Assembly (NCBI GenBank): GCA_001599715.1
Contig: BCHU01000003.1
Span: 1,364,001 to 1,428,000 of the forward strand
Length of the DNA stretch: 64,000 nt
Reading direction: 5' to 3'
DNA from: Phaeotremella fagi
Lineage: Eukaryota > Basidiomycota > Tremellomycetes > Tremellales > Phaeotremellaceae
In this document: piece after piece, positions 1 through 11,706 of the stretch
Layout: every line of letters begins with the position of its first letter
Numbering within the stretch: position 1 is the first letter of the stretch
The notes under the pieces: model-generated
Database searches by the model: none
What the model saw: only the letters and a program-made list of their open reading frames with translations
What the model was told of the DNA's origin: nothing
Translations under genes and position numbers: made by a program

Positions 1-785
1 CATCCGTTTCAATGAGTGATCTTTTGATATCCAACCCGATGTCAGAAAAATGCCTTCGACAAAGTCCGAGGTCATCCATCACGATAAATGATCTCCTTTG
101 TCCTAAGCTTGCAGTTTGATATTCCCTGATGACGGCAATACAGTATCCAACAAAGTACTGACCCAATATCATCAGTTCTCATTAGCTGAATCACCCATAT
201 TTATATATCTATTTATTTACGTATATAGACGATTCCTATCCTCTGCCCCAGGATGCGGTAAAACCTTTAAGCCAAGTCTATATTTTGACTACTGAAATTT
301 GCTATCGAAACGGCTCAACAGTTCTACTAAGACATTTACAGCTGGAAATGTCCAAGGCAAATTACGTATTAATGCAGCCCAAAATGTATCAGATCCTCAT
401 ACACCTCTCATTTACGATCTAGAATCTCAATACCTTCACCACTTAACATGTTTCAACACCTAAAGTTGGTTGAGTTTGCTAAGTGTCCGTCTGCGGCGTG
501 AGTACTGTAGGACCAATTCTTGCCAAAATTTAGTAATTAAGGCTAGTCTTGAGCTTTAGGTAGAATGCCAAATCGTGAAGCAGCTTTACTGAAATCCGGT
601 ACTGTACTCTACCGTTCATCCAATCAACAGATATGCATACTCATATAGTCCAAAAGCGTCTACTGTAAATAACGTTATCGAATTCGTCAAAACCCAACGC
701 CACCCTCCTCCCCTTCAACATAAAATAAACCGTCCAAAAACAAAACCTCAATCATCATCTCTAATAACCTTTTCCATTCATTTCA
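1..785. other. No gene recognised
   Basis: I find no convincing coding exon on either strand in this leading stretch. It holds an AT-rich patch near 198-232. It lies downstream of the minus-strand F-BAR/SH3 gene, so part of it is probably that gene's 3' untranslated region. It could also carry the end of a gene lying outside the window. Confidence 0.5.
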
Positions 786-856
786 TTAAAACAGACAAAC
801 ACTAATAACATCATCAGCCGACAGTCTATTGTTTCTTTTGAGTGTAGGAAGAGGAC

Positions 857-3800
857 TTACAAATTACTTGGGAAATCAGTTCGTCCAGGAGATCTCCTGG
901 CTTCATCTAACAATTCACCTGACCACCAACCATCTTCCGGTGTTGAGGTGACTGCGATGATATCGCCTGATTGGAAATCGAATTCCGCAGCTGGTTGACA
1001 TGTTAATACCGTCAAAGTCAAATGAGGAAAACACAAAACACTTACGAGATTGAGCTACATAATCGTAAAGAGCTTTAACATCTATTTAAAAAAGTGTTAG
1101 TTCAGAACTCCTGCTTCACGAGTTTACGTACAGAACAGAACAGGTAGACCTGTAGTTGACCATTGACCAGTCGGTGTAGCAGTTGCAGGTGGGACACCGG
1201 GTTGTGGACTTGGACTACGTTGAACCTGTTGACGTTGTTGTTGACCATATCCAGGTTGAGGACTGGGACTTCTTTGGACCTGTTGACGCTGTTGTTGTTG
1301 CTGTTGACCGCCATAGTTTGGTTGAGGACTTGGTGCTCGTCCGTATCCCGGTTGCTGGACTGGTGCAGGACTAGCGGCTCGGTTGTACTGCTGGGAACCA
1401 CCGAATGCTGGTTGAGGAGGAGGTTGAGTCTGACCATAGCCATTTTGCTGATAAGCTGGACCAACGTTTGTAGAGATGGGTGGGACGTAAGGATGTTGGT
1501 GTGGATTGGATTGTTGTGATTGGTACGAAGGGTAGGAGGGTTGGGCAGGCTGTTGTTGTTGCGGTGGTGGTGGTGGTTGCTGTTGGTACCCTTGTTGATA
1601 CTGCTGTTGGGGTTGTCCGTATCCGGATACAGGTCGACCTGGTTGAGAGGAGGATGACGATGGGATATTCGAGTAGCTTCCCCGTTGTTGATGACCATAC
1701 GATCCTGGACCAGCTGAACCTTGCGATTGGGATGGAGGTTGCGATTGAACCGTAGCTTGGGCAGCTTGCTGCTGTTGTTGCTCTTGGCCATATTGTCTTC
1801 GATAAGCTTCGGCCATGGAGTCATGAGCGACCCCACCTCTTTCGTCTAAGGCAATACCAAGAGTCTGAGGTCCAAGTGCACCTTGAGGATTAACAGGTGA
1901 TGGACTTGGTGAACGGAAAGTTGGTGGTTGAGGTGAATGAGATCTTCCACCGGCACCAATCCCTACGAACCCAGCTCTAGCAGGACCAGGTGAGCTTGGT
2001 GGTTGTTGCGGTTGAATACCAGCTGGTGGATTTGGTCCGGTGAACGATGCACCACGAGATCGACGACTTGAAATAGAGCCAGCTCTGGAAGTAGGTCGAG
2101 ATCTTTCTCCTGGGAAAGCTTGATGATATTGTGAAAGTACCTCATCAGCAATTGGTGAGCTTGGGTTGACAGGTGGTTGCATCATTACAGGAGATGGTCC
2201 TCTAGACCCAGGACCAGGTGAGGATGGATGAGCACCAATAATGTCGTTTGCGTAACTCGAATAGCTTTTCGATTGTCTCTTAGATGGTGCGGTCGAAGAT
2301 TGTCTTTCGAAATCTGCCATCGATTTAGCTAAAGCGGCAGCTGTATGACCAGGAGCAGGTGGAGACAGACCGAGATCGACTGAACCGCGATTTTGAGGTT
2401 GGGGCATAGATTGAGAGGATGGAGCTTGGAAAGAAGCTCGATTAGGGTTGGGAGCAGGAGATGGGGGTGATTGAAGACCTTGAGTACCTCTTGCCGACCC
2501 GGTGTTTGAATACATTGATTCTGGACGACGATGAGATGGAGCCCTTCTGATACTTCCCGATGGAGGTGGATCACGACGAAGGTCGGCAAGAGCTCGCGCC
2601 ATTGGGTCATCGTCTTCATCGCGGTTTGATTGACGAGATGCGATTCTAGGTTCTGGCATGGTCATTGCTGGAGGGACAGGTGGTGGTGGCATCGGACTTG
2701 ACTGAGTAGGAGCGGTTGCGGGTGTACTTGCCATGCCTGGCAATGCGACTCCACCAAACGGAGCTTTTGGTTTTTCCTCCTGTTGTACTGGAGGATCATC
2801 GCGAAGAGTCAATTTGTTCAATCCATCAGACCATCCGTTCGGACCCTTCTCCAACTCTTGATGACCGTTGGACTGTGGCAAGTCTGGTTGTTTTGTTGCA
2901 ACAGGTTCAGGTTCGGGTACGACTTGAGGTGGTTGCTCGAATTGTTGACGGTTCGTAGCTGGAGTTTGGGGTTTACTTGAGATCCGACGGAAGTTGGCGA
3001 CATGGAATGTTGGTCTGGAAGGATACGCTTCGCCAGCGGAGTAATTAATGAATCGTGGAGGATCTACAAAGGTTAGCCGGTGTGCAGCGATATAGGATCA
3101 TAAGCATACCTGGAATTTGATCACCGGTTCCCCAACCTCTGACAAAGTTGACCATATCATTGGCAGGTTCAAACTGTTCAAGTTTCTCCCTAACTCTTTC
3201 GCAAGAGCTATCATCCTCAACGCAAACTTGTGATACGGCGTTAGCGTATGCCCAAATGATATCCTTTGTCATGGCGAGACGATCTTCTTCGATATCTTGT
3301 ACGTGCTGGAACATTTAAGGTTAGAATGAAAGATTCAATTTGTCAGAAAACTACTTACATCACAGAAACCCCTCCATTCTCCTTCCCACTTTTGATTGGT
3401 TGACTCCAGTACCTTGACAAACGATTTAAAGTCTTGCTCGTTCGCTCCAATGGTTTGACGAACGCGGTCAAGCTTGCTTTGCAATTTTTCGAGCTCCTTG
3501 CCTTGGACCAGAGATGAATTGGCATGATACGAGTTGAGTTTCAAGCAGTCGGATTCGTATCTTTCCCTTGCCTAGTTATTTACTTCAGCGGATATCAAAG
3601 TCAAACACCTTTATCACTCACCTTGCCAACATGACCTTCCTGTAATCCACGATTTCTCCATGCTTTCTCCACACTAGCTTGCAAACCTTTCTTGAGGTTA
3701 CCAAGTCGATTACCAAATTCCGCAGTGGGTTGTTCAACACTCTGTCGCATTTCCGTACTCAATGAAAGATGATAAGACCCTTGAGCGGCAGTTTCAACTT

Positions 3801-4134
3801 GAAGATTTTGCAAAGCAGCGGCAAGATCACCGACTTCATCCCTACCCAAAGGGAATTTCGATAATTTATTCAAACGTTTCGCGTAATCTTCTTCGATAGA
3901 CACTCTTTCTTTCCAGAAGGCTCGTAACTCTTCGACAGTTCTTCCCGCACCCCGCAATCTCGCCATCACAACTTCATAACCCCTATCTCCAGTTCCCCAG
4001 AAAGCGTTACAAAAATTTAGAGCTGGATCGGAAGCTTCATCTTCTCCCAATCCATTTGACGTTCCTCCTGGACCATTGTAGAACCTGGAGAGCGATGTCG
4101 TCGATTGTGAACGTTGAGGCTCGATTTGAGCCAT
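857..4134 (-). CDS. F-BAR and SH3 domain protein, Cdc15/Imp2/Hof1-like
   Basis: A membrane-curving scaffold of the cytokinetic ring family; known relatives link the plasma membrane to actin and septum machinery at the division site. The start at 4134 opens a 171-residue exon with an FCH/F-BAR N-terminus (FCNAFWGTGDRGYEVVMARL, then EERVSIEEDYAKRLNKL-like text). The F-BAR helices continue through exons 3571-3359 and 3305-3111. One long exon (3063 to about 1136) encodes a disordered Pro/Gln/Ser-rich linker with poly-Q and repeated SPSPQPGYG units. Two small exons then encode an SH3 domain (ALYDYVAQ, FDFQSGDIIAV, EDGWWSGEL, FPSN). F-BAR, linker, SH3 is the Hof1/Cdc15/Imp2 order; total length is about 1,000 residues. 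The end is uncertain: TAA at 857-859 directly after FPSNL, or a further intron leading to a stop at 786-788. Family assignment is firm; which paralogue is not. Confidence 0.88.
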
Positions 4135-4577
4135 GATGAGTTATGTCTCGTGTGAGGTCGGATAGGTGGGTTTTTCTCCTTGATTCGACTTTAATTCGTA
4201 TATGATATAATTCGTAAGATCGTTAATCCCTCCCAGACAGGGATGATATGAGAGAGAGAGAGAGAAAAAAGGAATGAAATAACTTGAGATAAAAGTTGTT
4301 AATTTGAATCAACGTTGTTTTGTTTGTTGTGACGTAGAAGCGGTGTGGGTGGAATGGATTGATAACGATTAGGTTTGACCTAAGATAAATGACACGTCAT
4401 ATTTCCCTTACTTCGGGACCCCGCTTTTCTAGCCGGATAAATGTTCGAGTAAGCAAGAAATCAAGAAATCAAGACTGCAACCTGTAAATAAGAGAGTAAG
4501 AGGGTGTTATATCATCAGGAGATTAGTCGAACAGTAGGAGACAGACACCTAAATCACTTCGCCCCCTCTTCACCCCA
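4135..4577. promoter_or_regulatory. Divergent promoter region, F-BAR gene and bioDA
   Basis: The 443 bases lie between two divergent start codons, so both promoters and 5' leaders should be here. A short GA-repeat tract sits near 4252-4264. No clear TATA box was found. Confidence 0.5.
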
Positions 4578-7500
4578 ATGCCCCTTCTCTTCCCCAACTT
4601 GAGTATCAATCAGGTCTTTGGAGGTAAGTAACTGCATCTACTCGATATTTCATACAGGGCTGACTCTCGTTTAATTTGATAGCCAATACTGATGTAAGAT
4701 CTTAACAAGATGGAAACTAGCTGATATTCAGGTTGGTAAAACTCTTCTGACCACTGCCCTGGTAAGAGCTTCAGCAGTTCAATACTCTCGGAACGGTCAA
4801 GATGGTAAACGGGTCTTCTATCTCAAGCCAGTTAGCACTGGTCCGGATAATGAATCTGATGTCAGGTGAGCAGATTGATGTCAAGAGTCGGTAAATAATC
4901 TGACAAGTGATCTAGCTACGTTCTTCGTCATACTTCGCCGTATGAACGGTACATCTCGACCAAAAATCTATTTCAGTATAGAGAACCGATGTCCCCTCAT
5001 TTAGCTGCTCAACTGGCACCGGACTTGGTAGATTTTGTCTTGTAGCTGATATTCTTTTGGCTGACTAGTATCTTTAGCCGTTTCCCAAATCTAACGATGA
5101 GCTCGTGAGGGGTGTTGCAGATTATACGCAGGACTGTGTCAACGAATTACGAGGTGCAGATGGGACCTTGTATATCGAGACTGCTGGAGGTAAGTTATTT
5201 ATGTTCTATTGAGATAAAAGAACTGGCCGACACCCCCTCTTCAGGTGTCCACTCACCTTCACTTCATCCACCACATACTCAATCAATGTCTCTACGAGCC
5301 TTACGATTTCCATCTATCCTAGTTGCCTCCCCACATCTAGGCGGAATATCCACAACGATCACCTCTTACGAATCGCTTTTACTTCGAGGGTATTCCCTAT
5401 CAGCAGTCCTATGTCTATATCATCCATATTATCAGAATCATACATTTTTATCAGATTATTTCAAAGAACGGGGTATCAACTATTTCACTATCCCAGCACC
5501 GCCAGAAAAGAACGGTACGGTACAAGAAGATGCTCAGAGATTGTCGAGTTGGTATCAAGGTATCGAGAGCTCGTCGGAATTGGGTGCTAGTACGGTGGAT
5601 ATCGTGAACGCTTTGGAGTCAAGTCATGGGAAACGTATTGAGGATATTAAGTCTATGCCGAGACGAGCGTTGGATTCTGTTTGGTGGCCGTTCACTCAAC
5701 ACGGTTTGATCAACAAAGAAGAGGATGTGATGGTGATCGACTCTGCATTTGGTGATAACTTTGAGTCTTACTATGCCAAATCCAGTGTTTCTGCGTCAGC
5801 CCCGACGCCCAATGAAGATACTTCGAGTTTACTCAAATCGTATTTCGATGGCTCAGCAAGTTGGTTCACGTAAGTGAATCTGCAGTGATCCGTTACTAAA
5901 ATTCTCAATCTAGTCAATCGCACGGTCATGGTAACGAAGAATTGACATTGGCAGCAGCAGAAGCAGCAGGGAGATACGGTCATGTCCTTTTCCCCAGTGG
6001 AGCTCATCAACCCGCCTTACAGCTTGCTGAAAAGTTGAAAGCAACTGTTGGTGAAGGATGGGCCGATAGAGTGTTCTATTCTGACAACGGAAGTACTGGG
6101 ATGGAAATCGCTTTGAAGATGGGTTTGAGGGCTAGTGGAAGGAGATATGGTTGGGAAGGTGAGGTTGGTGGTGAAGTTGGTATCATTGGGTTGAGGGGTA
6201 GTTATCATGGTGACACTGTAAGTTATTAGGGTGAGGGAATGATGATGATCTGACCGTGAGATAGATTGGGGCGATGGATGCTACTGAAGCCTCAACTTAC
6301 AACAAGGCTGTCGATTGGTTGGTTTTTCATCTGCTGCTATTTGCAAAGCTGACATCACACTCAGGTATAAAGGTAGAGGTCATTGGTTCTCACCTGCCAT
6401 TGTCCAAATCATAAATGGTACACCAACGGTCTTATCTACGGGTCCAGATCAATGGCCAGATCTACCCTCATCCCTAGGAAATGAACAATCGACATCGGGA
6501 TGGTCAATTCCCTTCCCATCGCTACAATCAATCTATTCAGTTGAGGAAAGACAAGCATCATCGTTAGCAGCTTACTATCGTCAACACATTCGATCTGTTC
6601 TTGAGAAACTTACCCTGGAACAGAAACGCCAGTTTGGAGCTCTTGTTATCGAACCTATCTGTCTTGGAGCTGGGGGTATGGTATTCGTTGATCCTTTATT
6701 CCAAAGTTGCCTCGTAGAAATTGTCAGAGCCAGTTCTGATCTCTTCGGTGGTGAAGAGTATACCCACAAGGACTTCAATGTAGAACTCTCCAATGTGAGC
6801 AAGAGAGATGCTGGAGAATGGACAGGTTTACCAGTGATTTACGATGAAGGTATGAATCAGGTTCCCCAAACCCATCAGCAGAAACTGAATTACCCATCAC
6901 ACAGTGTTCTCCGGCCTCAACCGATTCGCTTACATGAAAGCCTCGACTCTCCTAAAACAAACACCTGATATCTCGACCTACGCCAAAATCCTAACAGGCG
7001 GTCTCTTACCACTAAGTACAACTCTAGCCTCCAAATCGATATTCCAAGCCTTCCTATCCGATCAAAAAGTCAACGCCCTCCTCCATGGACACAGTTACAC
7101 AGCCAATCCAATCGGATGTAACGTCGCTCTGAAAGCTATTGAGTTGACCGAAAAAAGGGGTATTAGACCGACGATACAGGATCAAGAGGTTTATAATGGT
7201 GGTTGGGACGTTTCTGGGGATGGGATTTGGAGTTTATGGGGTTTGGGATTTATGGATCGGATTAGTCGGATAGAAGGGGTGAAAGGGGTTATGGGAATGG
7301 GTACAGTTTTGGGTATTGAATTACAAGATTCAGAATCGGGTATGTTTGACTTATCTATCTTATCCTTTCGCGATCAAACGAACTGAAACTGAAAAATCTC
7401 TAGATTACTCATCACATTCATCATTGAATTTTCTGAATTCACTTCGTCAAGAAATCATTTCAGCTCCCAATCAAGAATTCCAACCCTTCCAAATCCATTC

Positions 7501-7606
7501 CAGACCTTTAGGCAATGTGGTCTACATCATCACAAGTTTATGGACGAAGAAGGAAGTGATGAGAGCTATGGAAGCAGCTGTTTTGAAGCATTTGAATAAA
7601 TTATAA
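4578..7606 (+). CDS. bioDA: Bifunctional dethiobiotin synthetase / DAPA aminotransferase
   Basis: It catalyses two consecutive steps of biotin synthesis: transamination of 7-keto-8-aminopelargonate to DAPA, and ATP-dependent closure of DAPA to dethiobiotin. The N-terminal half is BioD-like, with the P-loop GANTDVGKT, KPVSTGPDNESD and ETAGGVHSP. The C-terminal half is a class III PLP aminotransferase: WWPFTQH, SDNGSTGMEIALK, SYHGDT, DEVFSGLNR, and KILTGG with the PLP-binding lysine. At least nine introns interrupt it. Exon 1 is 4578-4623, exon 2 only 4683-4693, exon 3 4732-4865. The first ATG was chosen because it leads in frame into the P-loop. The fused BioD-BioA order matches known fungal and plant enzymes. 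Stop TAA is at 7604-7606. It is divergent from the F-BAR gene. Confidence 0.93.
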
Positions 7607-7712
7607 TTTATTGGGAATCGGGAAATCTATGGGTTGATCATTCATTCATTATTGGGATTGAACTCATTTACATGCATTACAAGACATTATTATACCTCGG
7701 GAAAACGTTAGG

Positions 7713-10700
7713 TTATTTACCCATTTTCTTCCAAACTTCATCAACTTCCCTCTGAGCAATTCCGTTCGGTGCCCTCCTCCTCAATTCCTCGATCTTACCT
7801 CTATCATTACGTTCTTTAGCTGCTTCAGCCGCTTTACCCCAATCTCCACATTGGACGTATAATTCCGAACGTATTTTGGGATCACATCTTGCTACGTAGG
7901 CTATAGCTTTTAACGGTTGCGGTGGAGATAGATTCAATAAATGATTCTAGTAGGGTTTTGTATTATCAGTTTTTGGTGGTGTTGGACAGAGATTGGTTGA
8001 ATGGACTTACTACAAATGGTTCGTAGCCTATAGGAGATTTTTTAGATTTCGCAAAAACCTCTAAACCCTCCCAATCCTTTTTAGAAGCCAAAGCTTTCAA
8101 TTTTATCCACCACCATCTAAGATGTTCTTTTAGATACTACCGATAAAGAAAAGAGGAGGATGACCCACCGTTTATCACCAACTCTCCAATCTACACGGAC
8201 TCTCTCTGCTCGCTTGCCGAATCCTTCAATCAACAGTTTCGAGATGAATTCGTTAACGCTTAGACCTGAGAAAGAGAATTTATGTTCGAGTTCACGTTCG
8301 TAGGCTAGTTGTAACGATAGTAGTCTTTGAGAATCTTCGATCATCTGGGGGGATATATTAGTTTATATCTGATATTGGAGGGGTTCGAGATTACCTTTGC
8401 TTCGAATGATCGATCTTTGTTTTCAGAGAATGACTTGGCTGCTGCCTTTAATCGATCCACTCTTTCAATTGGATCCTGGTCATAACCATGTTAATGACAT
8501 GGAATCGTTTTTGGTAGAGAAGGGACTTACAGAAGTCATAGCAGCCTCCTCCATCTCTAAACAAGCACTTTCAGTCCGTCGATCATCTTGATAATAGAAT
8601 TCCCGTAGTAGCTGTTTATCACTCTCCCTTGCGTAGATCTGTAGAAGGTTGACGGCAGGTGTGAGATTAGGTGATACGGAATCATTTAACACTGCGAAGA
8701 AATCTCCTGGTGACATTGATGAACGAAGGTGGAGAAGGACGTGATAAACTACGATTGGAAGTTAGACGAGTGCTAATAAGTGGTGATGGAGATCTACTCA
8801 CCTAAATCCGTATCACCTGAGTCTATAGCTTTCACTAAAGCTATCTTATCTTCCTTCATTTGAAGCAGCAACGGAACTTGCTCAGCCGCTCGTGCCTCAT
8901 GATCCAACAACTACTCCCAGTCAATAAACAGTCCCGACATTCCCATGTAAACTCACCATAGTCGCCAAACGTGTTCTCCCAGCTTCCCAAGCCCTCTTCG
9001 CAATCTCAGCATAACTAACTCGTTTCTCACCCTCTTTCTCGAATTTAGTTACAATCGTTCTACAAATAATCTCGTCATCGGCTCGACCTCTTTCGGAGGG
9101 ATCTGTCGACTTGGTATGGATGATCTTGGCTGTTGCCCAGTGTTTAAGGACTGGGTCGGGTCGGAGAGAGAGATGTTGGGATACACGCAATGCTAGGAGA
9201 TGGAGGTTTCTGGTGAGAAGATGGGATATCAGGGTAGTTGGGGAAATTGCTATGTATCTATAGATGAAGAGTTGTCAGCTGTGTATGAAATATAGCGAAT
9301 AGTCTACTTACTGTTCGTACGTGATAGGAATACCGATTTCAAAGTACCGCACAGCATTTAGGACTTTGAGAGTTTGAGCCATTCCAACAAAATCACTAGG
9401 ATTGTATAAATCCATAAAAGCTCTACCGAATTGAGCAGCCTAATTAAGATCGAGTTAGTTGGATTCATCACTACACTGTCAAGTCAACACCACCTTCAGC
9501 AGCCTTCTTTGAAAGTATACCTCAACTTCTCGACCTGCAGCGTCTATACAGGTATCAACGGCATTTGCTAAATCTGGTCGGATGCTTCGTATTGACTCGT
9601 CAGCTTTGGGCGATTTCTTTTCGAAATGCTCCAAAGCGTCATAGAGTATAGCGGCGGGGTGACTTGATCCTGGAGAAAACACCGATAACGAGGGTTCTAA
9701 TCATCATTAGTTTTCGCAATCTTAAAAATCCTAATGGTAAATCTTACCAGGCACCTTTTGAAGGAAATCACAAGATGTTGATGATATTATCCTTAGACCG
9801 TCGATCTCACCAACGAGATATGTGGATGGAGAGTAATCGTATCTTAGCAAAGTCAGCGGAGGTATGATTCAGAAAGCTCACTTTAAGGTATCCCCATTAG
9901 GTCCTACCACTACCACTCTACCACTCCAAGCTAGAACGATGGCATTATCACCACACCATTCAGCTCGTTCTGGTACTCCTCCTCCATCACCGTCTGTTTC
10001 CCCGCCTAACATGGAGATGTCCACCTCAGAAAGACTTCTTGCAAAATCGAATGAGACCACCCATAGTAACCCGGTTGCTGTTATCAGAGCTAGAAAACGA
10101 CCGTTGGGGGATGGTAGGATATGTGTGAATGGACCTCTTGATAGACGCTGTAATGGAGATTTAGCTTAATCGTCGGAAAAGACATTACCTGATCTATCCG
10201 TTCTAGGGCATCCAAGGTGACGACAGTGGTACCGGTGGATACGAGAATTTCGACATGACCACTGGTAGATTGATCAGGAGGTATGATTGTCCAACAATGA
10301 GGCGGTTCCGTTAAGCCTAAAGTGTTTTGGTTAATCAATCTTCGAAATCATTGAATTAACTAACCTGCACCTGCCAAAGCACCAGTTCGACCACCCTTCC
10401 ATCCTCTAACCTCCATGAATCCCAAGCCACCAGTCAAAACCACAAATCCATCATCATGTGCTTTGGCAGATATCAACCCTAGTTCTGATACTTCAGTTCC
10501 TAAAGTGTATTGAGTGAATATTTGAGGTGAAGATAGATCGTAAAGTCTGTATACCCCTTCATCTGAAAGAACGAGTAGATGGGTGGAGGTGAAGTGAAGT
10601 AAGATGGGTGGTGATAAATCCCACTAATCAGACTAGTCAGCTTGAAAAAACTTAGCATGATAATTTGACTTGGATTTACAGAAATGGATGAAATAGGTGC

Positions 10701-11041
10701 CCCCGCTGAAGTGTAGACGTATATCTTAGGTTTTCCAGGAGCATGCCGACCAAGTAACATGATTTTCCTTTCATCTCTCATCAGAGCTATACCGAGACGT
10801 CAGATGAGACTTCTGAGATGATAGGGATAACTCACCAATTGGACCCCCATTCTTAGCAGCTGCTATGAGATAATCTGATAGATCTGAAATCTTCCATTCC
10901 ATCGTGTAAATCTCTTGTTTCCTGTAGAATACATTTTGGATTGTGTCCCACCTGGAATTAACGTATCAATTGGTATTGATCCTAATCCAGATACTACTGA
11001 AGGTGCACTTACGTTGCTGTGGGTGATGCCATTATAGTCAT
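7713..11041 (-). CDS. VPS16: VPS16, HOPS/CORVET core subunit
   Basis: VPS16 is a core subunit of the HOPS and CORVET tethering complexes that drive fusion of late endosomes and vacuoles. The start at 11041 gives [20 protein letters not shown] followed by EIYTMEW and [16 protein letters not shown], typical of the Vps16 N-terminal beta-propeller. The middle shows [19 protein letters not shown] and [20 protein letters not shown]. The C-terminal helical domain includes [20 protein letters not shown] and, at the end, [20 protein letters not shown]. The coding region is split by many introns of about 50 nt, so exon edges are approximate; length is about 830 residues, normal for the family. Stop TAA is at 7713-7715. 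Only about 105 bases separate it from the end of bioDA, which converges on it. Confidence 0.9.
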
Positions 11042-11178
11042 TTTGTCTAGTCAGTTTATTGTACAGTACAAATATCAAGAACCGTAAAGTGAACGAACGA
11101 CACAGATCAACAACGTCATCAACTAATTTGGGGGGTATTATAAGTCCTACAAACTCCCCTCCCCCAACATTTAAAGGA

Positions 11179-11250
11179 TCCTTGATCGTATAATGGTTAG
11201 TATACTAGCTTGTCACGCTGGGGACCGGAGTTCAATCCTCCGTCAGGGAG
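11179..11250 (+). tRNA. tRNA-Asp (GTC)
   Basis: The 72-nt sequence folds as a full cloverleaf. The acceptor stem TCCTTGA pairs with TCAGGGA using one wobble. The D arm is GTAT/GTAT, the anticodon arm CTAGC/GCTGG encloses TTGTCAC (anticodon GTC), and the T arm CGGAG/CTCCG encloses TTCAATC. The discriminator is G. No CCA is encoded and there is no intron. T-runs around 11274 and 11282 would serve as Pol III terminators. It lies between the divergent VPS16 and ATG2 genes. Confidence 0.96.
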
Positions 11251-11706
11251 CAACGAATATGTTGATTACAACTTCTTTTTGACTTTTTGTTTTGGTAACA
11301 TTCTTTTTCAACTTCCTAAACATTGTTCCTCTCGTTGATCAAGCAGTCGCCTTTTGTTCACTGATACCTGCCAAAGCTTGTCAAGAGGGGGGATCTGCTC
11401 TGAATTATCCACTCATCTCCTCGCGAGATCAATAAAACAGGTGATGCCGGCAGATGTGAATTGCCACCCGAGACCTACAGGACCTTCCTATGTTCTCTTG
11501 TTGTTCACCCTTGACGCACACTTGAATTGTAGATTACATTACATGGTAGAAACCTTTCACGCATATATATATATCTCATTTATCACTCTAATCAGTCTCT
11601 TCAAAGGAATTGACTCAAATAGCTTAGTACTTCATTTCAAGTGATGCTACCCTCCATTCTCACACGATAGATATTCTTGAATCCTATAGGCAGTATCATA
11701 TCAACA
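11251..11706 (+). promoter_or_regulatory. ATG2 upstream region
   Basis: The 456 bases between the tRNA and the ATG2 start contain an alternating TA tract (ATATATATAT around 11562-11574), about 140 bases before the ATG, which may act as a TATA element. No coding exon is supported here. Confidence 0.45.

Noticed and set aside
1102..1836. Second minus-strand frame of 244 codons in the F-BAR gene
   Set aside because: It is a frame-shifted reading of the Gln/Pro-rich repeat linker (His/Asn-rich text). The other frame joins the F-BAR and SH3 domains.
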